Below are positions 52,922-62,178 of a DNA stretch of 64,000 nucleotides, piece by piece. Below the pieces are notes generated by a model. It did no database searches, was not told where the DNA came from, and saw only the letters and a list, made by a program, of their open reading frames with translations. The DNA is taken from contig UQJP01000004.1 of the NCBI GenBank assembly GCA_900541415.1, positions 84,265 to 148,264 on the forward strand. The letters are read 5' to 3'. Origin of the DNA: an uncultured Odoribacter sp. (lineage in GTDB: Bacteria > Bacteroidota > Bacteroidia > Bacteroidales > Marinifilaceae). Position 1 is the first letter of the stretch. Every line of letters starts with the position of its first letter. The position numbers and the translations under genes were made by a program.

Positions 52922-54745
52922 TTAGAAATTTTGCATGTTATACAATTTCGTATAAATACCGTTCAAGTGAAGTAATTCTTCATGCGTACCTTTTTCTACG
53001 ACTTCGCCTTCGTGGAATACGCAGATCATATCGGCATTTTTGATGGTAGACAACCGGTGGGCAACGACGACGGAGGTACGGTTCTTCATCAGGTTGTCCA
53101 GAGCATCCTGTACCAGTTTTTCCGATTCGGTATCCAGAGCCGAAGTGGCTTCATCGAGGATCATGATCGGGGGATTTTTCAGCACGGCTCTCGCAATGCT
53201 CAGGCGCTGGCGCTGCCCTCCGCTCAACTTCGTGCCCCGGTCTCCGATAATTGTCTGATAACCGTTTTCCGCATTAACGATAAAATCGTGTGCATTGGCG
53301 ATCTTTGCGGCTGCTTCCACCTGTTCCTGTGTGGCATTTTCCACTCCGAAAGCGATGTTATTGTAAATCGTATCGTTAAACAAAATCGGGTCTTGATTCA
53401 CATTGCCCATCAGTTCCCGCAAGTCGTAAAACGACATATCCCGAATATCGATGCCGTCGATAGAAATACTTCCTGACTGAACATCATAAAAACGGGGTAA
53501 AAGATCGACAAAGGTGCTCTTTCCCGATCCGGACTGTCCGACCAATGCCACCATTTTGCCTTTCGGAATGGTAACATTCACGTTTTTCAAAACCTGTTTA
53601 CTATCGTTATATGAGAAACATACATTCTTATATTCGATACGGTCTTTAAAATCGTGGATTACTTTCGGGGTTTCGGGTTCTTTGATCGAAGATTCTGCTT
53701 TCAGCACATCGTCGATACGGTCCATTGCCGCCAATCCCTTCTGTATGCTGTAAAAAGCGTTCGTAAAGTTTTTCGCCGGATTGATGATCGAATAGAAAAG
53801 GGCGATATAAGCGATGAAATCTTCGGCACTGAGGCTTCCTGTATGGTTTAGGATTAACGTACCTCCGAACCATAACACAATCACAATCACGATAGTCCCT
53901 AAAAATTCACTCATCGGGTGTGCCAATGAGCGGCGGCGCATCAGGCGGTTTTGGATGCGGCGGTAATCTTCGGCTTCTTCCGTAAATTTAGCGTCTACCT
54001 TACTTTCGGCGTTAAAAGCTTTGACAATCCTCAGTCCCGATAAGGTTTCTTCCATAACCGACAGGATCACACCCATCTTGTTTTGGCCTTCGCGGGAGTG
54101 CCGTTTCAGGTTTTTACCCACCCGTCCGATCAAACCGCCCATAACCGGCAAAAGGATCAGGGCGAACAGGGTCAGCTCCCAGCTCATAACCAGCATACTG
54201 CCCAAATACACCATAATCAGGATCGGGCTTTGAAAGAACATGTCCAACGAATTCATGATCGATTCTTCCACTTCCTGCACATCGCTGGTCATACGGGAAA
54301 TAATATCCCCCTTCTTTTCTTCCGAGAAAAAGGGAAGAGGCAGGGAAAGGATTTTTTTGTAGATTTTTTTCCGGATGTCCCGCACCACTCCGTTCCGGAT
54401 ATAGATCGTTTCATAAGAAGCCAGATAGGCAAAACCTGTTTTAAGGGCTGTGGCTAAAATGGCGAATACTCCGATAAATATCAATGTGTTCGAAGCTCCG
54501 TAGAGGTGTTTGAAAGAAGTGATGTAGTAGAAGAAAGTATCTTTGATAGCAGCAAAGCTAAATTCAAAAGGGACTTTTTCCGTTATCTCGGCGCTCGTAC
54601 CGAACAATATTCCCATAATCGGAGAAAGCATTGCAATAGCGGTAGCCCCGAAGAGAGCCTGCAACAGGTTGAAAAGGATACTTCTGATCACCCTGAACTT
54701 GTAAGGGGGAATAAATCTTTTTAGAATGACAATGAAATCGCGCAT
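52922..54745 (-). CDS. MsbA-like ABC exporter (fused membrane and ATPase domains)
   Basis: 607 aa half-transporter: six TM helices (about residues 18-310), then a nucleotide-binding domain with GQSGSGKS (Walker A, near 398), LSGGQRQRLS (signature, near 500) and IMILDEATSALD (Walker B, near 522), followed by the VVAHRLSTI switch His. It would work as a homodimer exporting lipid A-core, another lipid or a drug; the substrate is not readable. E. coli MsbA is 582 aa. Between it and purB lies a long inverted repeat. Confidence 0.92.
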   Translation of the reverse strand: MRDFIVILKRFIPPYKFRVIRSILFNLLQALFGATAIAMLSPIMGILFGTSAEITEKVPFEFSFAAIKDTFFYYITSFKHLYGASNTLIFIGVFAILATALKTGFAYLASYETIYIRNGVVRDIRKKIYKKILSLPLPFFSEEKKGDIISRMTSDVQEVEESIMNSLDMFFQSPILIMVYLGSMLVMSWELTLFALILLPVMGGLIGRVGKNLKRHSREGQNKMGVILSVMEETLSGLRIVKAFNAESKVDAKFTEEAEDYRRIQNRLMRRRSLAHPMSEFLGTIVIVIVLWFGGTLILNHTGSLSAEDFIAYIALFYSIINPAKNFTNAFYSIQKGLAAMDRIDDVLKAESSIKEPETPKVIHDFKDRIEYKNVCFSYNDSKQVLKNVNVTIPKGKMVALVGQSGSGKSTFVDLLPRFYDVQSGSISIDGIDIRDMSFYDLRELMGNVNQDPILFNDTIYNNIAFGVENATQEQVEAAAKIANAHDFIVNAENGYQTIIGDRGTKLSGGQRQRLSIARAVLKNPPIMILDEATSALDTESEKLVQDALDNLMKNRTSVVVAHRLSTIKNADMICVFHEGEVVEKGTHEELLHLNGIYTKLYNMQNF

Positions 54746-54761
54746 AATCTGTTATTAACGG

Positions 54762-54805
54762 AATACAAGGTTTCACGAATTGATGGAACGTGAAGACCTT
54801 GTATT
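54762..54805. repeat. Long imperfect inverted repeat in the purB-ABC exporter gap
   Basis: AATACAAGGTTTCACG (54762-54777) and CGTGAAGACCTTGTATT (54789-54805) pair over 16 bp with one bulged base around an 11-nt loop. It has no U-tract in the minus direction and begins 17 nt before the ABC exporter start codon. Confidence 0.7.
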
Positions 54806-54834
54806 TCTTAAATTTATATTGAAGACCTTTGTCT

Positions 54835-56172
54835 TTAGATACCCGTATAATTCGAAGGGGTAATCTCTTTTAATTTTGCTTTCAATTCGCCGGATATTTC
54901 CAGCGTGTCGATAAATTCGGCAATGGATTCCTGGGTCACCTTGCTATTGGTACGTGTCAGGGCTTTCAGGGCTTCATAAGGATTCGGGTAGCCTTCCCGG
55001 CGTAAGATGGTTTGAATGGCTTCGGCCACCACCGCCCAATTTTTTTCCAGGTCTTTTTCGATGGCGTCTTTGTTGATGATCAGTTTATTCAATCCTTTTA
55101 AGGTGGATTGGATGGCGATGATCGTATGTGCCAAAGGAACACCGATATTACGCAGCACGGTGGAGTCCGTCAGGTCTCTTTGAAGGCGTGAGATAGGCAA
55201 TTTGTTACTCAGGTGTTCGAAAACAGCGTTCGCTATCCCTAAGTTACCTTCTGAATTTTCGAAATCGATCGGATTCACTTTGTGAGGCATTGCCGATGAA
55301 CCTACTTCGCCCGCTTTAATTTTTTGTTTGAAATAGGTCATCGAAATATAAGTCCAGAAATCCCGGTCGAGGTCGATCAGGATGGTATTGATCCGGCGCA
55401 AATTATCGAATAACGCAGCGAAATTATCATAATTGGAAATCTGGGTTGTATAGGTTTCCCGTTCTATCTTTAATTTCTGGGTTAAGAAGCGGTTACCGAA
55501 TTCAGCCCAATCGAATTGGGGATATGCCACATGGTGCGCATTGAAATTTCCCGTAGCTCCGCCGAATTTTCCGGAAATAGCTACTTTCTTTAACAATTCC
55601 AACTGACGGCTCAGGCGATAGACGAATACTTTCAATTCTTTGCCGAGGCGGGTGGGAGAAGCCGGCTGACCGTGTGTTTTTGCGAGCATAGCCACATCTT
55701 TCCATTCGTCCGACAGTTCTTCCAGTTTCGCGATCAGGCTGTCGATCAGCGGATAATACACATCGTGTACGGCATCACGGAAAGAACAGGGGATTGCGGT
55801 GTTGTTGATGTCCTGCGAAGTCAGCCCGAAATGGATAAATTCTTTATAATCGTGCAGGTTCAGGGCATCGAATTTTTCTTTGATAAAATATTCAACGGCT
55901 TTTACGTCGTGGTTGGTCACTTTTTCAATATCTTTTACCTTTTGGGCGTCTTCTGTCGTAAAATTTAGGTAAATTTCCCGAAGCGATTCGAATAAGGAAT
56001 GGTTGAAGTCCGCCAACTGAGGTAAAGGCAGTTCACACAGGGATATGAAATATTCAACTTCTACTGTCACACGGTAACGGATCAATGCACTTTCTGAAAA
56101 ATAATTAGCCAGGTTTTCTACCTTGTCCCGGTATCTTCCGTCGATCGGTGAAATTGCTGTTAGTGGTTGCAT
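54835..56172 (-). CDS. purB: Adenylosuccinate lyase
   Basis: Cleaves adenylosuccinate to AMP and SAICAR to AICAR, both in purine synthesis, releasing fumarate. 445 aa, the size of the E. coli enzyme, with the homologous order TAISPIDGRYRDKV at residues 4-17, TSQDINNTAIP near 122 (flexible His/Ser region), KTHGQPASPTRLGKE near 168 and the signature GSSAMPHKVNPIDFEN near 290, whose Ser is the catalytic base. It has its own -7 box upstream. Confidence 0.96.
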   Translation of the reverse strand: MQPLTAISPIDGRYRDKVENLANYFSESALIRYRVTVEVEYFISLCELPLPQLADFNHSLFESLREIYLNFTTEDAQKVKDIEKVTNHDVKAVEYFIKEKFDALNLHDYKEFIHFGLTSQDINNTAIPCSFRDAVHDVYYPLIDSLIAKLEELSDEWKDVAMLAKTHGQPASPTRLGKELKVFVYRLSRQLELLKKVAISGKFGGATGNFNAHHVAYPQFDWAEFGNRFLTQKLKIERETYTTQISNYDNFAALFDNLRRINTILIDLDRDFWTYISMTYFKQKIKAGEVGSSAMPHKVNPIDFENSEGNLGIANAVFEHLSNKLPISRLQRDLTDSTVLRNIGVPLAHTIIAIQSTLKGLNKLIINKDAIEKDLEKNWAVVAEAIQTILRREGYPNPYEALKALTRTNSKVTQESIAEFIDTLEISGELKAKLKEITPSNYTGI

Positions 56173-56222
56173 AATTTTATCTTAGATTTATTAGATTAAG
56201 CGTTTCATTTTTAAGAAGCACA

Positions 56223-56230
56223 CAAAATTA
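56223..56230 (-). promoter_or_regulatory. -7 box for purB
   Basis: Minus strand TAATTTTG, an exact TAnnTTTG match, ~50 nt before the start codon, preceded by a T-tract but no clear TTG. Confidence 0.45.
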
Positions 56231-56411
56231 AAAAAAAAATTGAACACGATGGGATGAGGGATGAAAATTCCTGAAATCGGGGCGTTTTAGTACTGATTTA
56301 TAGAAGAAAGGGATACGGAACATAAAAATAAAAAAAATCGCAACATATTTTAAGAATCAGGCACGCTTTTTGTGTTTCGATGCTTATAAATCGTTTTAAA
56401 TTGTGGGAATT

Positions 56412-58136
56412 ATGAATTTCAAGACCAATTTTTATCTTTTGTTTATATTCCTGTGGGCTGGAATATTTTCGGAAACCGAAGCTCAGCAGAAGATCGAGTT
56501 ACCGGATACAGTATACCTGTATGTAACCGACCGCGTGGCGAATCCTCTCTTTGGAGTACACATTATTTTGCAGCCTGAAGGTAAGTTGCTGGCGACGACA
56601 GACATTCACGGCTATACCGGGATTGTGGTGAAGGGCTTGGAAGAGAACGCTAAACTGAAATTTAGCAGTGTCGGTTATAAAAAGCAGGTATTTACTTTGA
56701 GCCGTTTAAGGAAGATGAAAGAAGTGGCTTTGGAGGCCGAGGAGATCAATTTGGACGAGGTGGTGGTGAGGGGAATGAAAACCAAAGAGCTGATGAAAGA
56801 GGCTAAATCGAACAATAAGCGTAGCAAGCGTAAGGAATTTGTGGATTATTACGAGCGTTATTATGGGAATGCGCAATATATGAAAGTGACCGAATGCTTT
56901 GACCGGACGGTGGAATTCAGGCGGGAATACGGTTGTTTTCTGACTACCGGAAATATCAGGCGCGTGGGCGATTTTGACGAGACTGTAAATAGCCTGGACG
57001 ATCTTGAATATAATCCTACGATGCAGCGTAAACTGAACGGGGGGAGAATGCCGGACCGTGACCAGGAAATATTTTTGGAAGAGGCTGCCCGTATTTTGGG
57101 GCGTGAGGCCGGAAGTATATTTGACCGTTCTTACCGGATGGATCTCGAAGCTACTTTTGACCGGGTTTTGGAACGGCAGGATGTCGGTCAGGATTTTAAG
57201 GCGGAGATTTTAAAATATAGGACTTATAGCGACATATTCGGAAAATACGATATGTTATATGATTTTTCGTTCGTTCCGGCTTATGTGCAGCGTAGTGTGC
57301 CGCTCGACGGGCTGGCTGAAGACACCTTGCCCATAGCTTATAATAAGAACTTCGATTCGGGGAGCAATAAGCTGTTCACCATTATGCGGTGCATTTACCT
57401 GTATGCTCCCGTATTCTCTTCTTCTACCAATTTCAGGTTTCAGCCTTCCGACAAGGCAACCGATGATTGCTATGCAATAGATTTTGTGACGAATCCGAAA
57501 AAGTATCCCCGTTCCACTTCGATGCTTTGTAAAGGATGTCTGTGGATTGACCGGGAAACCCGCCGTTTGAAGAAAATGCAGTTTGATTTTTGCTATTATC
57601 ATCTTTATCGGCTGGCAAAAATGTCTACGGCCTGGCCGCCTTTTGAAACAGCGGTAATGGCGGAATTCGATTATGATGAGAACGAAGTGTGTTATATAAA
57701 ATCCTGTAAATCGATTACCTATTGGACCGATGAAAAGAAAGATGAAAGAGAGAAAAGTATATATCCGGTGGAATCTCCGTCGAGAGTGTTGCCCACGGAA
57801 GTACGTTTGCGGGAAATAGAAGGTTTTAGGGTTTATTCATTCCATGAAATTCCCCGGAGATTGCAAACCCAGGAAACCGGAAAGATCGCCCGGGCAGCTT
57901 CCCGGAATCCGGGGGGAGAATATAAGGAGCAGGTTTTCGATAGCCTGGGGTTCTTATGGGATTGCCGGAAAGCTATTTTGGAAATGGATCAATTCAAGCC
58001 GATCCGGGAACAATTCCTTCAAAATTCCGGTAAAAGTTACTATCAGGTAGGAGGAAAATTCTTTAATTTGCAGGAATCGAAGGAAGCAAGGGAAAAAATA
58101 TTAAACTTGTTCTTTTATAACAAGCCTCAGGAATAA
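56412..58136 (+). CDS. Secreted protein with SusC-like N-terminus (carboxypeptidase-regulatory-like domain) but no barrel
   Basis: 574 aa with a signal peptide (MNFKTNFYLLFIFLWAG...EAQ). I use the ATG at 56412; a GTG three codons upstream is less likely. Residues ~30-110 form a carboxypeptidase-regulatory-like beta-sandwich (VTDRVANPLFGVHI, TTDIHGYTGI, FSSVGYKKQVF), the fold found at the front of SusC-type TonB receptors. LDEVVVRG at 114-121 looks like the TonB-box-like segment that follows it in those receptors. What follows is not a plug or barrel: a Lys/Arg-rich linker, then ~430 residues I do not recognise, with many aromatic residues. Function unknown. It is the first gene of a run with the CysZ-like and NfeD genes. 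Confidence 0.65.
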   Translation: MNFKTNFYLLFIFLWAGIFSETEAQQKIELPDTVYLYVTDRVANPLFGVHIILQPEGKLLATTDIHGYTGIVVKGLEENAKLKFSSVGYKKQVFTLSRLRKMKEVALEAEEINLDEVVVRGMKTKELMKEAKSNNKRSKRKEFVDYYERYYGNAQYMKVTECFDRTVEFRREYGCFLTTGNIRRVGDFDETVNSLDDLEYNPTMQRKLNGGRMPDRDQEIFLEEAARILGREAGSIFDRSYRMDLEATFDRVLERQDVGQDFKAEILKYRTYSDIFGKYDMLYDFSFVPAYVQRSVPLDGLAEDTLPIAYNKNFDSGSNKLFTIMRCIYLYAPVFSSSTNFRFQPSDKATDDCYAIDFVTNPKKYPRSTSMLCKGCLWIDRETRRLKKMQFDFCYYHLYRLAKMSTAWPPFETAVMAEFDYDENEVCYIKSCKSITYWTDEKKDEREKSIYPVESPSRVLPTEVRLREIEGFRVYSFHEIPRRLQTQETGKIARAASRNPGGEYKEQVFDSLGFLWDCRKAILEMDQFKPIREQFLQNSGKSYYQVGGKFFNLQESKEAREKILNLFFYNKPQE

Positions 58137-58160
58137 ATTATTCTATCAATATCAGGAACA

Positions 58161-58946
58161 ATGAACATTTTTAGCGGATTTTTTACAGGAATCAAAGCTT
58201 ATGGAAAGGCTGCCGATATTTTATTCAGCCGTAAATTTTGGTGGTTTTTGCTATTTCCGTTAGCCATCTTGCTATTGTTGTTCATCGGTGGCAATGTGCT
58301 GGTTTCCTGGGGAGGAGATTCGCTTTACCATTTGGTAGAAAGTAAGATTGCGGCATGGGTACAAGGCGTTTCCTGGCTGCAATGGGCCGACCGTGCTGCG
58401 GGAATCCTGATTAAAGTGGTGTTGAGGCTTCTCTATTTTTTCTTATTTGTGGCGTTTGGCGGTTATGTGGTGCTGATTGTAATGTCCCCGGTATATTCCT
58501 GGCTATCGGAAAGAACCGAAGCCCATTTAACCGGAAAAGAGTATCCTTTCAGCATAAAGCAATTGTTATGGGAGGTATTCCGGGGGATATTGGTGGCTTT
58601 GCGGAATCTGTTCTTTCAGCTGTTTGTTTCCGTTGCCCTTTTCTTTTGCTCGTTTATTCCCTTGGCGGGGCTTTTAGTGCCGTTTGTGATATTTTTCTTT
58701 TCGGCTTATTTTTATGGTTTTTCCTTTGTGGATTATGTGATCGAACGGAAAAAATTTAATGTGAAGGAAAGCGTCAGGTATGTGAATAAAAATGCCGGAT
58801 TGGTGACCGGGATTGGGAGTATATTCGCTTTATCGCTGATGATTCCCTGGGCGAGCATTGTGGTGTGCAGTTTTGTCTCCCTGTGGTCGGTTGTGGCGGC
58901 TACCGTCGCTATAAACCGCGTAGAGGCGGGGAATGTTCAGCGCTGA
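58161..58946 (+). CDS. EI24/CysZ-like membrane protein
   Basis: 261 aa inner-membrane protein with four main hydrophobic segments (about residues 27-52, 90-115, 150-190 and 208-245). The ~38-residue spacing of these helices and the LVPFVIFFFSAYFYGFSFVDY segment (quoted in part) fit the EI24/CysZ family. CysZ is a sulfate channel in enterobacteria, but Bacteroidetes members have not been tied to sulfate here: no cys genes are nearby. It lies 24 nt after the preceding gene and 49 nt before the NfeD gene. Transport function is a guess from family. Confidence 0.72.
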   Translation: MNIFSGFFTGIKAYGKAADILFSRKFWWFLLFPLAILLLLFIGGNVLVSWGGDSLYHLVESKIAAWVQGVSWLQWADRAAGILIKVVLRLLYFFLFVAFGGYVVLIVMSPVYSWLSERTEAHLTGKEYPFSIKQLLWEVFRGILVALRNLFFQLFVSVALFFCSFIPLAGLLVPFVIFFFSAYFYGFSFVDYVIERKKFNVKESVRYVNKNAGLVTGIGSIFALSLMIPWASIVVCSFVSLWSVVAATVAINRVEAGNVQR

Positions 58947-58995
58947 CGTCCGGTGGATTCGGTAACATTTTTTTTGGTTATTTTAATTTTGAAAT

Positions 58996-60390
58996 ATGAG
59001 AAAGCTGGTCTTATTTTTAGTTTTTTGGGGAATATTTCTGTCTGCACAGGCAGAGGGGCGGCAGCATGTGGTTTATAAAGTAGAGATAAAAGATGAGATC
59101 GGGCCGGAAGTATGGCGTTTGGTGCGGAAGTCTTTCGACCAGGCGGAGAAGGAGGAGGCCGGATATATTTTAATCCATATGAATACTTACGGAGGGATGG
59201 TGGTTTATGCCGATTCGCTGCGAAGCCTAATCCTGAACAGTAAAAAGCCTGTGTGGGTATTTGTCGATAATAATGCGGCTTCCGCCGGGGCGCTGATCGC
59301 TATTGCCTGCGACCGGATTTATATGCGGGAAGGGGCGAATATCGGAGCCGCTACGGTGGTGGATCAAAGCGGAAAAGCTATGCCCGATAAATATCAATCG
59401 TACATGCGTTCGATGATCCGGTCTACGGCCCAGGCTCACGGCAGGGATACCGTTATTCAGGGCCGGGACACGGTTTACCGTTGGAAACGCGATCCACATA
59501 TTGCCGAAGCTATGGTAGACGAGTCTATTTACATCAAAGGTGTTTCCGATAGTGGAAAGATCGTCACTTTTACGCCTGCCGAAGCTATGCAGTACGGTTT
59601 TTGTGACGGGATTGCCGGGAGCGTGGAGGAGGTGCTGGCACAGGAGCATGTGGATCACTACGTGATCAAGAGCTATACTCCTTCTGCTATGGATAGGATT
59701 ATCGGTTTCCTGATCAATCCGATTGTGCAGGGCATATTGATTATGCTGATCGTAGGAGGGATATATTTTGAGTTACAGACGCCGGGTGTCGGTTTTCCGC
59801 TTATAGCTGCCCTGACGGCTTGTTTGCTATATTTTGCCCCGCTTTATCTGGAAGGTTTGGCGGGGAATTGGGAAATTATCGTTTTTATTATAGGGGTGAT
59901 ATTGCTTTTATTGGAGATTTTCGTGATACCGGGGTTTGGAGTTGCCGGAATTTCCGGAATTATCCTGATTGTAACGGCTTTGGTTTTTGCCGGAATAGAC
60001 AAGGTGTCGTTTGAGTTTGCAGGCGACTTTGCGCAGGCGATCATCCGTTCGCTATTTTTAGTGGTAAGCAGTGCGGTCATTGCGCTTTTCTTTAGCATGT
60101 GGCTGGGAGCAAAGTTCCTGGGGTCTAAGCGCTGGGCTTTTGCCCTGCATGCCGAACAGCGGCCGGAGGAGGGGTATGTCGGGGTGGATATGCAGGTACG
60201 GCAGGAGATAGGTAAAAGTGGAAAAGCGGTTACGGACCTCCGTCCTGCCGGAAAGGTGGAAGTGGGGGAAGAAATATTCGATGCCGTATCCCTTTTGGGA
60301 GATTATATCGAGAAAGGATGCCCGGTTCTTGTGAAGAAATATCAGACGGGACAACTTTATGTGGTGAAAGGGCTGGAAAAACATAGTTAA
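58996..60390 (+). CDS. NfeD family membrane-bound ClpP-class serine protease
   Basis: 464 aa with a signal peptide (ends AQA near residue 20). The N-terminal ClpP-like domain carries the catalytic Ser S96 in NNAASAGA and the Lys K132 in MPDKYQSYM, matching the Ser-Lys dyad of archaeal 1510-N. The NTYGGMV segment near 56 forms the oxyanion region. Four to five TM helices follow (about 235-365) and a C-terminal OB-fold NfeD domain (~400-464, with GKVEVGEEIFDAV). Members cleave stomatin-type membrane proteins; no stomatin gene is next to it here. It ends the operon beginning at 56412. Confidence 0.92.
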   Translation: MRKLVLFLVFWGIFLSAQAEGRQHVVYKVEIKDEIGPEVWRLVRKSFDQAEKEEAGYILIHMNTYGGMVVYADSLRSLILNSKKPVWVFVDNNAASAGALIAIACDRIYMREGANIGAATVVDQSGKAMPDKYQSYMRSMIRSTAQAHGRDTVIQGRDTVYRWKRDPHIAEAMVDESIYIKGVSDSGKIVTFTPAEAMQYGFCDGIAGSVEEVLAQEHVDHYVIKSYTPSAMDRIIGFLINPIVQGILIMLIVGGIYFELQTPGVGFPLIAALTACLLYFAPLYLEGLAGNWEIIVFIIGVILLLLEIFVIPGFGVAGISGIILIVTALVFAGIDKVSFEFAGDFAQAIIRSLFLVVSSAVIALFFSMWLGAKFLGSKRWAFALHAEQRPEEGYVGVDMQVRQEIGKSGKAVTDLRPAGKVEVGEEIFDAVSLLGDYIEKGCPVLVKKYQTGQLYVVKGLEKHS

Positions 60391-60464
60391 ATATATAATT
60401 GGGGTTTGGTGCGAAGTTTGACGAATGGAAACACAGTGGCACCCAATGAATGCCGGGGAGATTT

Positions 60465-61028
60465 TTAAGGAATGGATTTGATTATTTTAGCAGGAACTCC
60501 CCCTACGATGACATTTGCGGGGACATTTTGTGTAACTACCGCTCCGGCCGCTACAACCGAGTTGTCGCCGATGGTGACGCCTTGCAGGATGGTTGCGTTC
60601 GAGCCGACCCAAACATTTTGTCCGAGCTGAATCGGTGCCGGATAAGTCGTTTTACGTTTTTCGGGAGAGAGGCCGTGGTTAAGCGTGGCGAAAACCACGT
60701 TGTGCCCGATCTGGCAGCCATCTCCGAGCGTTATGCCGCCGTGGTCCTGGAAGTGGCAGCAGGCATTGATAAAGACTTCTTTGCCGATGTGGATATTTTT
60801 GCCGAAATCGGTGTAAAACGGTGGAAAAACACGTAGGGTGGGATCGATTTCCCGGCAGAATAACCGGGAGAGCAGTGCCCGCACTTCATCGGGGGTGTGG
60901 TAAGTTCCGTTCAGTTCGAACGTAATACGCCTTGCTTCGTCGCTCATCTCGTCCATAAAACGGTGTATTTCTTCCGTATCGAGGGGATTTCCTGTCTTAA
61001 CGGTTTGTAAAAATTCTTTTAGTGTCAT
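60465..61028 (-). CDS. Maltose O-acetyltransferase-like hexapeptide acetyltransferase
   Basis: 187 aa left-handed beta-helix acetyltransferase. The N-terminal helical part (MTLKEFLQTVKTGNPLDTEE) matches the MAC domain region. Hexapeptide repeats start near residue 75 with IHIGKEVFINACCHFQDHGGITLGD (quoted in part), and the catalytic His lies in the FATLNHGLSPEKR segment near 117. The C-terminus has IGDNSVVAAGAVVTQNVPAN, typical of the family. It acetylates a sugar hydroxyl using acetyl-CoA; the acceptor is unknown. It is the last gene of the minus-strand cluster. Confidence 0.88.
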   Translation of the reverse strand: MTLKEFLQTVKTGNPLDTEEIHRFMDEMSDEARRITFELNGTYHTPDEVRALLSRLFCREIDPTLRVFPPFYTDFGKNIHIGKEVFINACCHFQDHGGITLGDGCQIGHNVVFATLNHGLSPEKRKTTYPAPIQLGQNVWVGSNATILQGVTIGDNSVVAAGAVVTQNVPANVIVGGVPAKIIKSIP

Positions 61029-61109
61029 AATAGGATTGTTTTAGAGTTTATTTTATTTTCAGTCCGGCACGATAAGCCGTGTGATGTTAATCTTAAATTC
61101 TTTTAGTAT

Positions 61110-62156
61110 TTATTGTTTTTCAAATTTAACCCGCACATTGCCGGGAACGTTCAATATTTCAATGCCGCCGTCGTCGATCTGCCCGATCTTGATCAGGTCA
61201 TTGCTGTGCGACCAGCTTTTACAGAAAATCGCCACATTGCCCCACGGCGCGTAGATCGTGATGTCGCCGGGCGCAGGCGTACAGCCGCGTGTGACGCCTG
61301 CGGTTGTCAGTGCCGGAGAGGGATAGAAGATTTTTTCGGTGATGTTGTTATAATCGTTTAGCGTGACTTCTAATGGCAGGCGCGAGAGAAAATCCCGGAC
61401 TGCGGCGTTATCTTCCATCGTAGCGGTAATCGTGCGGTTGCCGGTCGTGATGCTTATTTTCAACGACGAGGCATCGGGGGTGTCCGGGTCTTTTCGGCTC
61501 GCTCCGATTTGTTCAAGCCATGCCGTTACGCGGCTGTTCATCTGTGAAAGGGTGGAAGAGGTCAGAAGCAGGGTTTCCCCGATTACGGTTGCATGGGAGC
61601 AAAGTGCCTGTGCTTCGCTGACCGATGAGGCTATGCCGCTACTGCCGCTGGTGGCGAACAGGGCTATGCGTTTGCCTGCAAGTTTGGAAGCATGTTCGTG
61701 CAGAAAGGTTTGCATCGGAGTGGCCATACTGCCATACCAGATAGGATAGCCTATGAACACGATGTCGTACTTGTCGAAATTTTCTACCGAAGTTTTGATC
61801 GGCGGGTAATTTCCCTGCCGGATGGCGGCCAATTCTTCCTGCGATCGTTTTAGCATCGCATTGTAATCGCTGTCGTAAGGGGTGGCAGGCTCAATCTTCA
61901 GTATATCGCAGTCGAGTGTCGCTTGAATCTGTTGTGCCACACGTTCGGTGTTGCTGGTGCGCGAGCAGTAAAGCACCAAATACCGGGCATTACTTCCCGG
62001 AGTGGGCGTGCCGGGCTCATCATCGTTATCGTTGCCACCGGGCTGTTCCGGTGGTTCGGGTTGGCCGGGCGAAAGTTCGTTGCCGGAACTTCCGCAAGCT
62101 GTTATCGACAGGACTGAAAACAATAGGAATGGAATGATGCGTAAGGAAAGTTTCAT
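61110..62156 (-). CDS. Lipoprotein with flavodoxin domain and cyclophilin-like domain
   Basis: 348 aa. The signal ends in lipobox SITAC with Cys21, followed by a Pro/Gly/Asp-rich linker (residues ~25-55). Residues ~58-215 form a flavodoxin fold: LVLYCSRTSNTERVA is the FMN-phosphate loop and GYPIWYGSMATPM the FMN-ring loop with Trp and Tyr. Residues ~228-345 resemble the cyclophilin-like domain often found in Bacteroidetes next to flavodoxins. An exported, anchored flavodoxin would need FMN outside the cytosol or would deliver electrons to an envelope partner; both are inference. The two aldo/keto reductases upstream are in line. Confidence 0.8.
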   Translation of the reverse strand: MKLSLRIIPFLLFSVLSITACGSSGNELSPGQPEPPEQPGGNDNDDEPGTPTPGSNARYLVLYCSRTSNTERVAQQIQATLDCDILKIEPATPYDSDYNAMLKRSQEELAAIRQGNYPPIKTSVENFDKYDIVFIGYPIWYGSMATPMQTFLHEHASKLAGKRIALFATSGSSGIASSVSEAQALCSHATVIGETLLLTSSTLSQMNSRVTAWLEQIGASRKDPDTPDASSLKISITTGNRTITATMEDNAAVRDFLSRLPLEVTLNDYNNITEKIFYPSPALTTAGVTRGCTPAPGDITIYAPWGNVAIFCKSWSHSNDLIKIGQIDDGGIEILNVPGNVRVKFEKQ

Positions 62157-62178
62157 AGTCGTTTATTTTGAATTGTAA

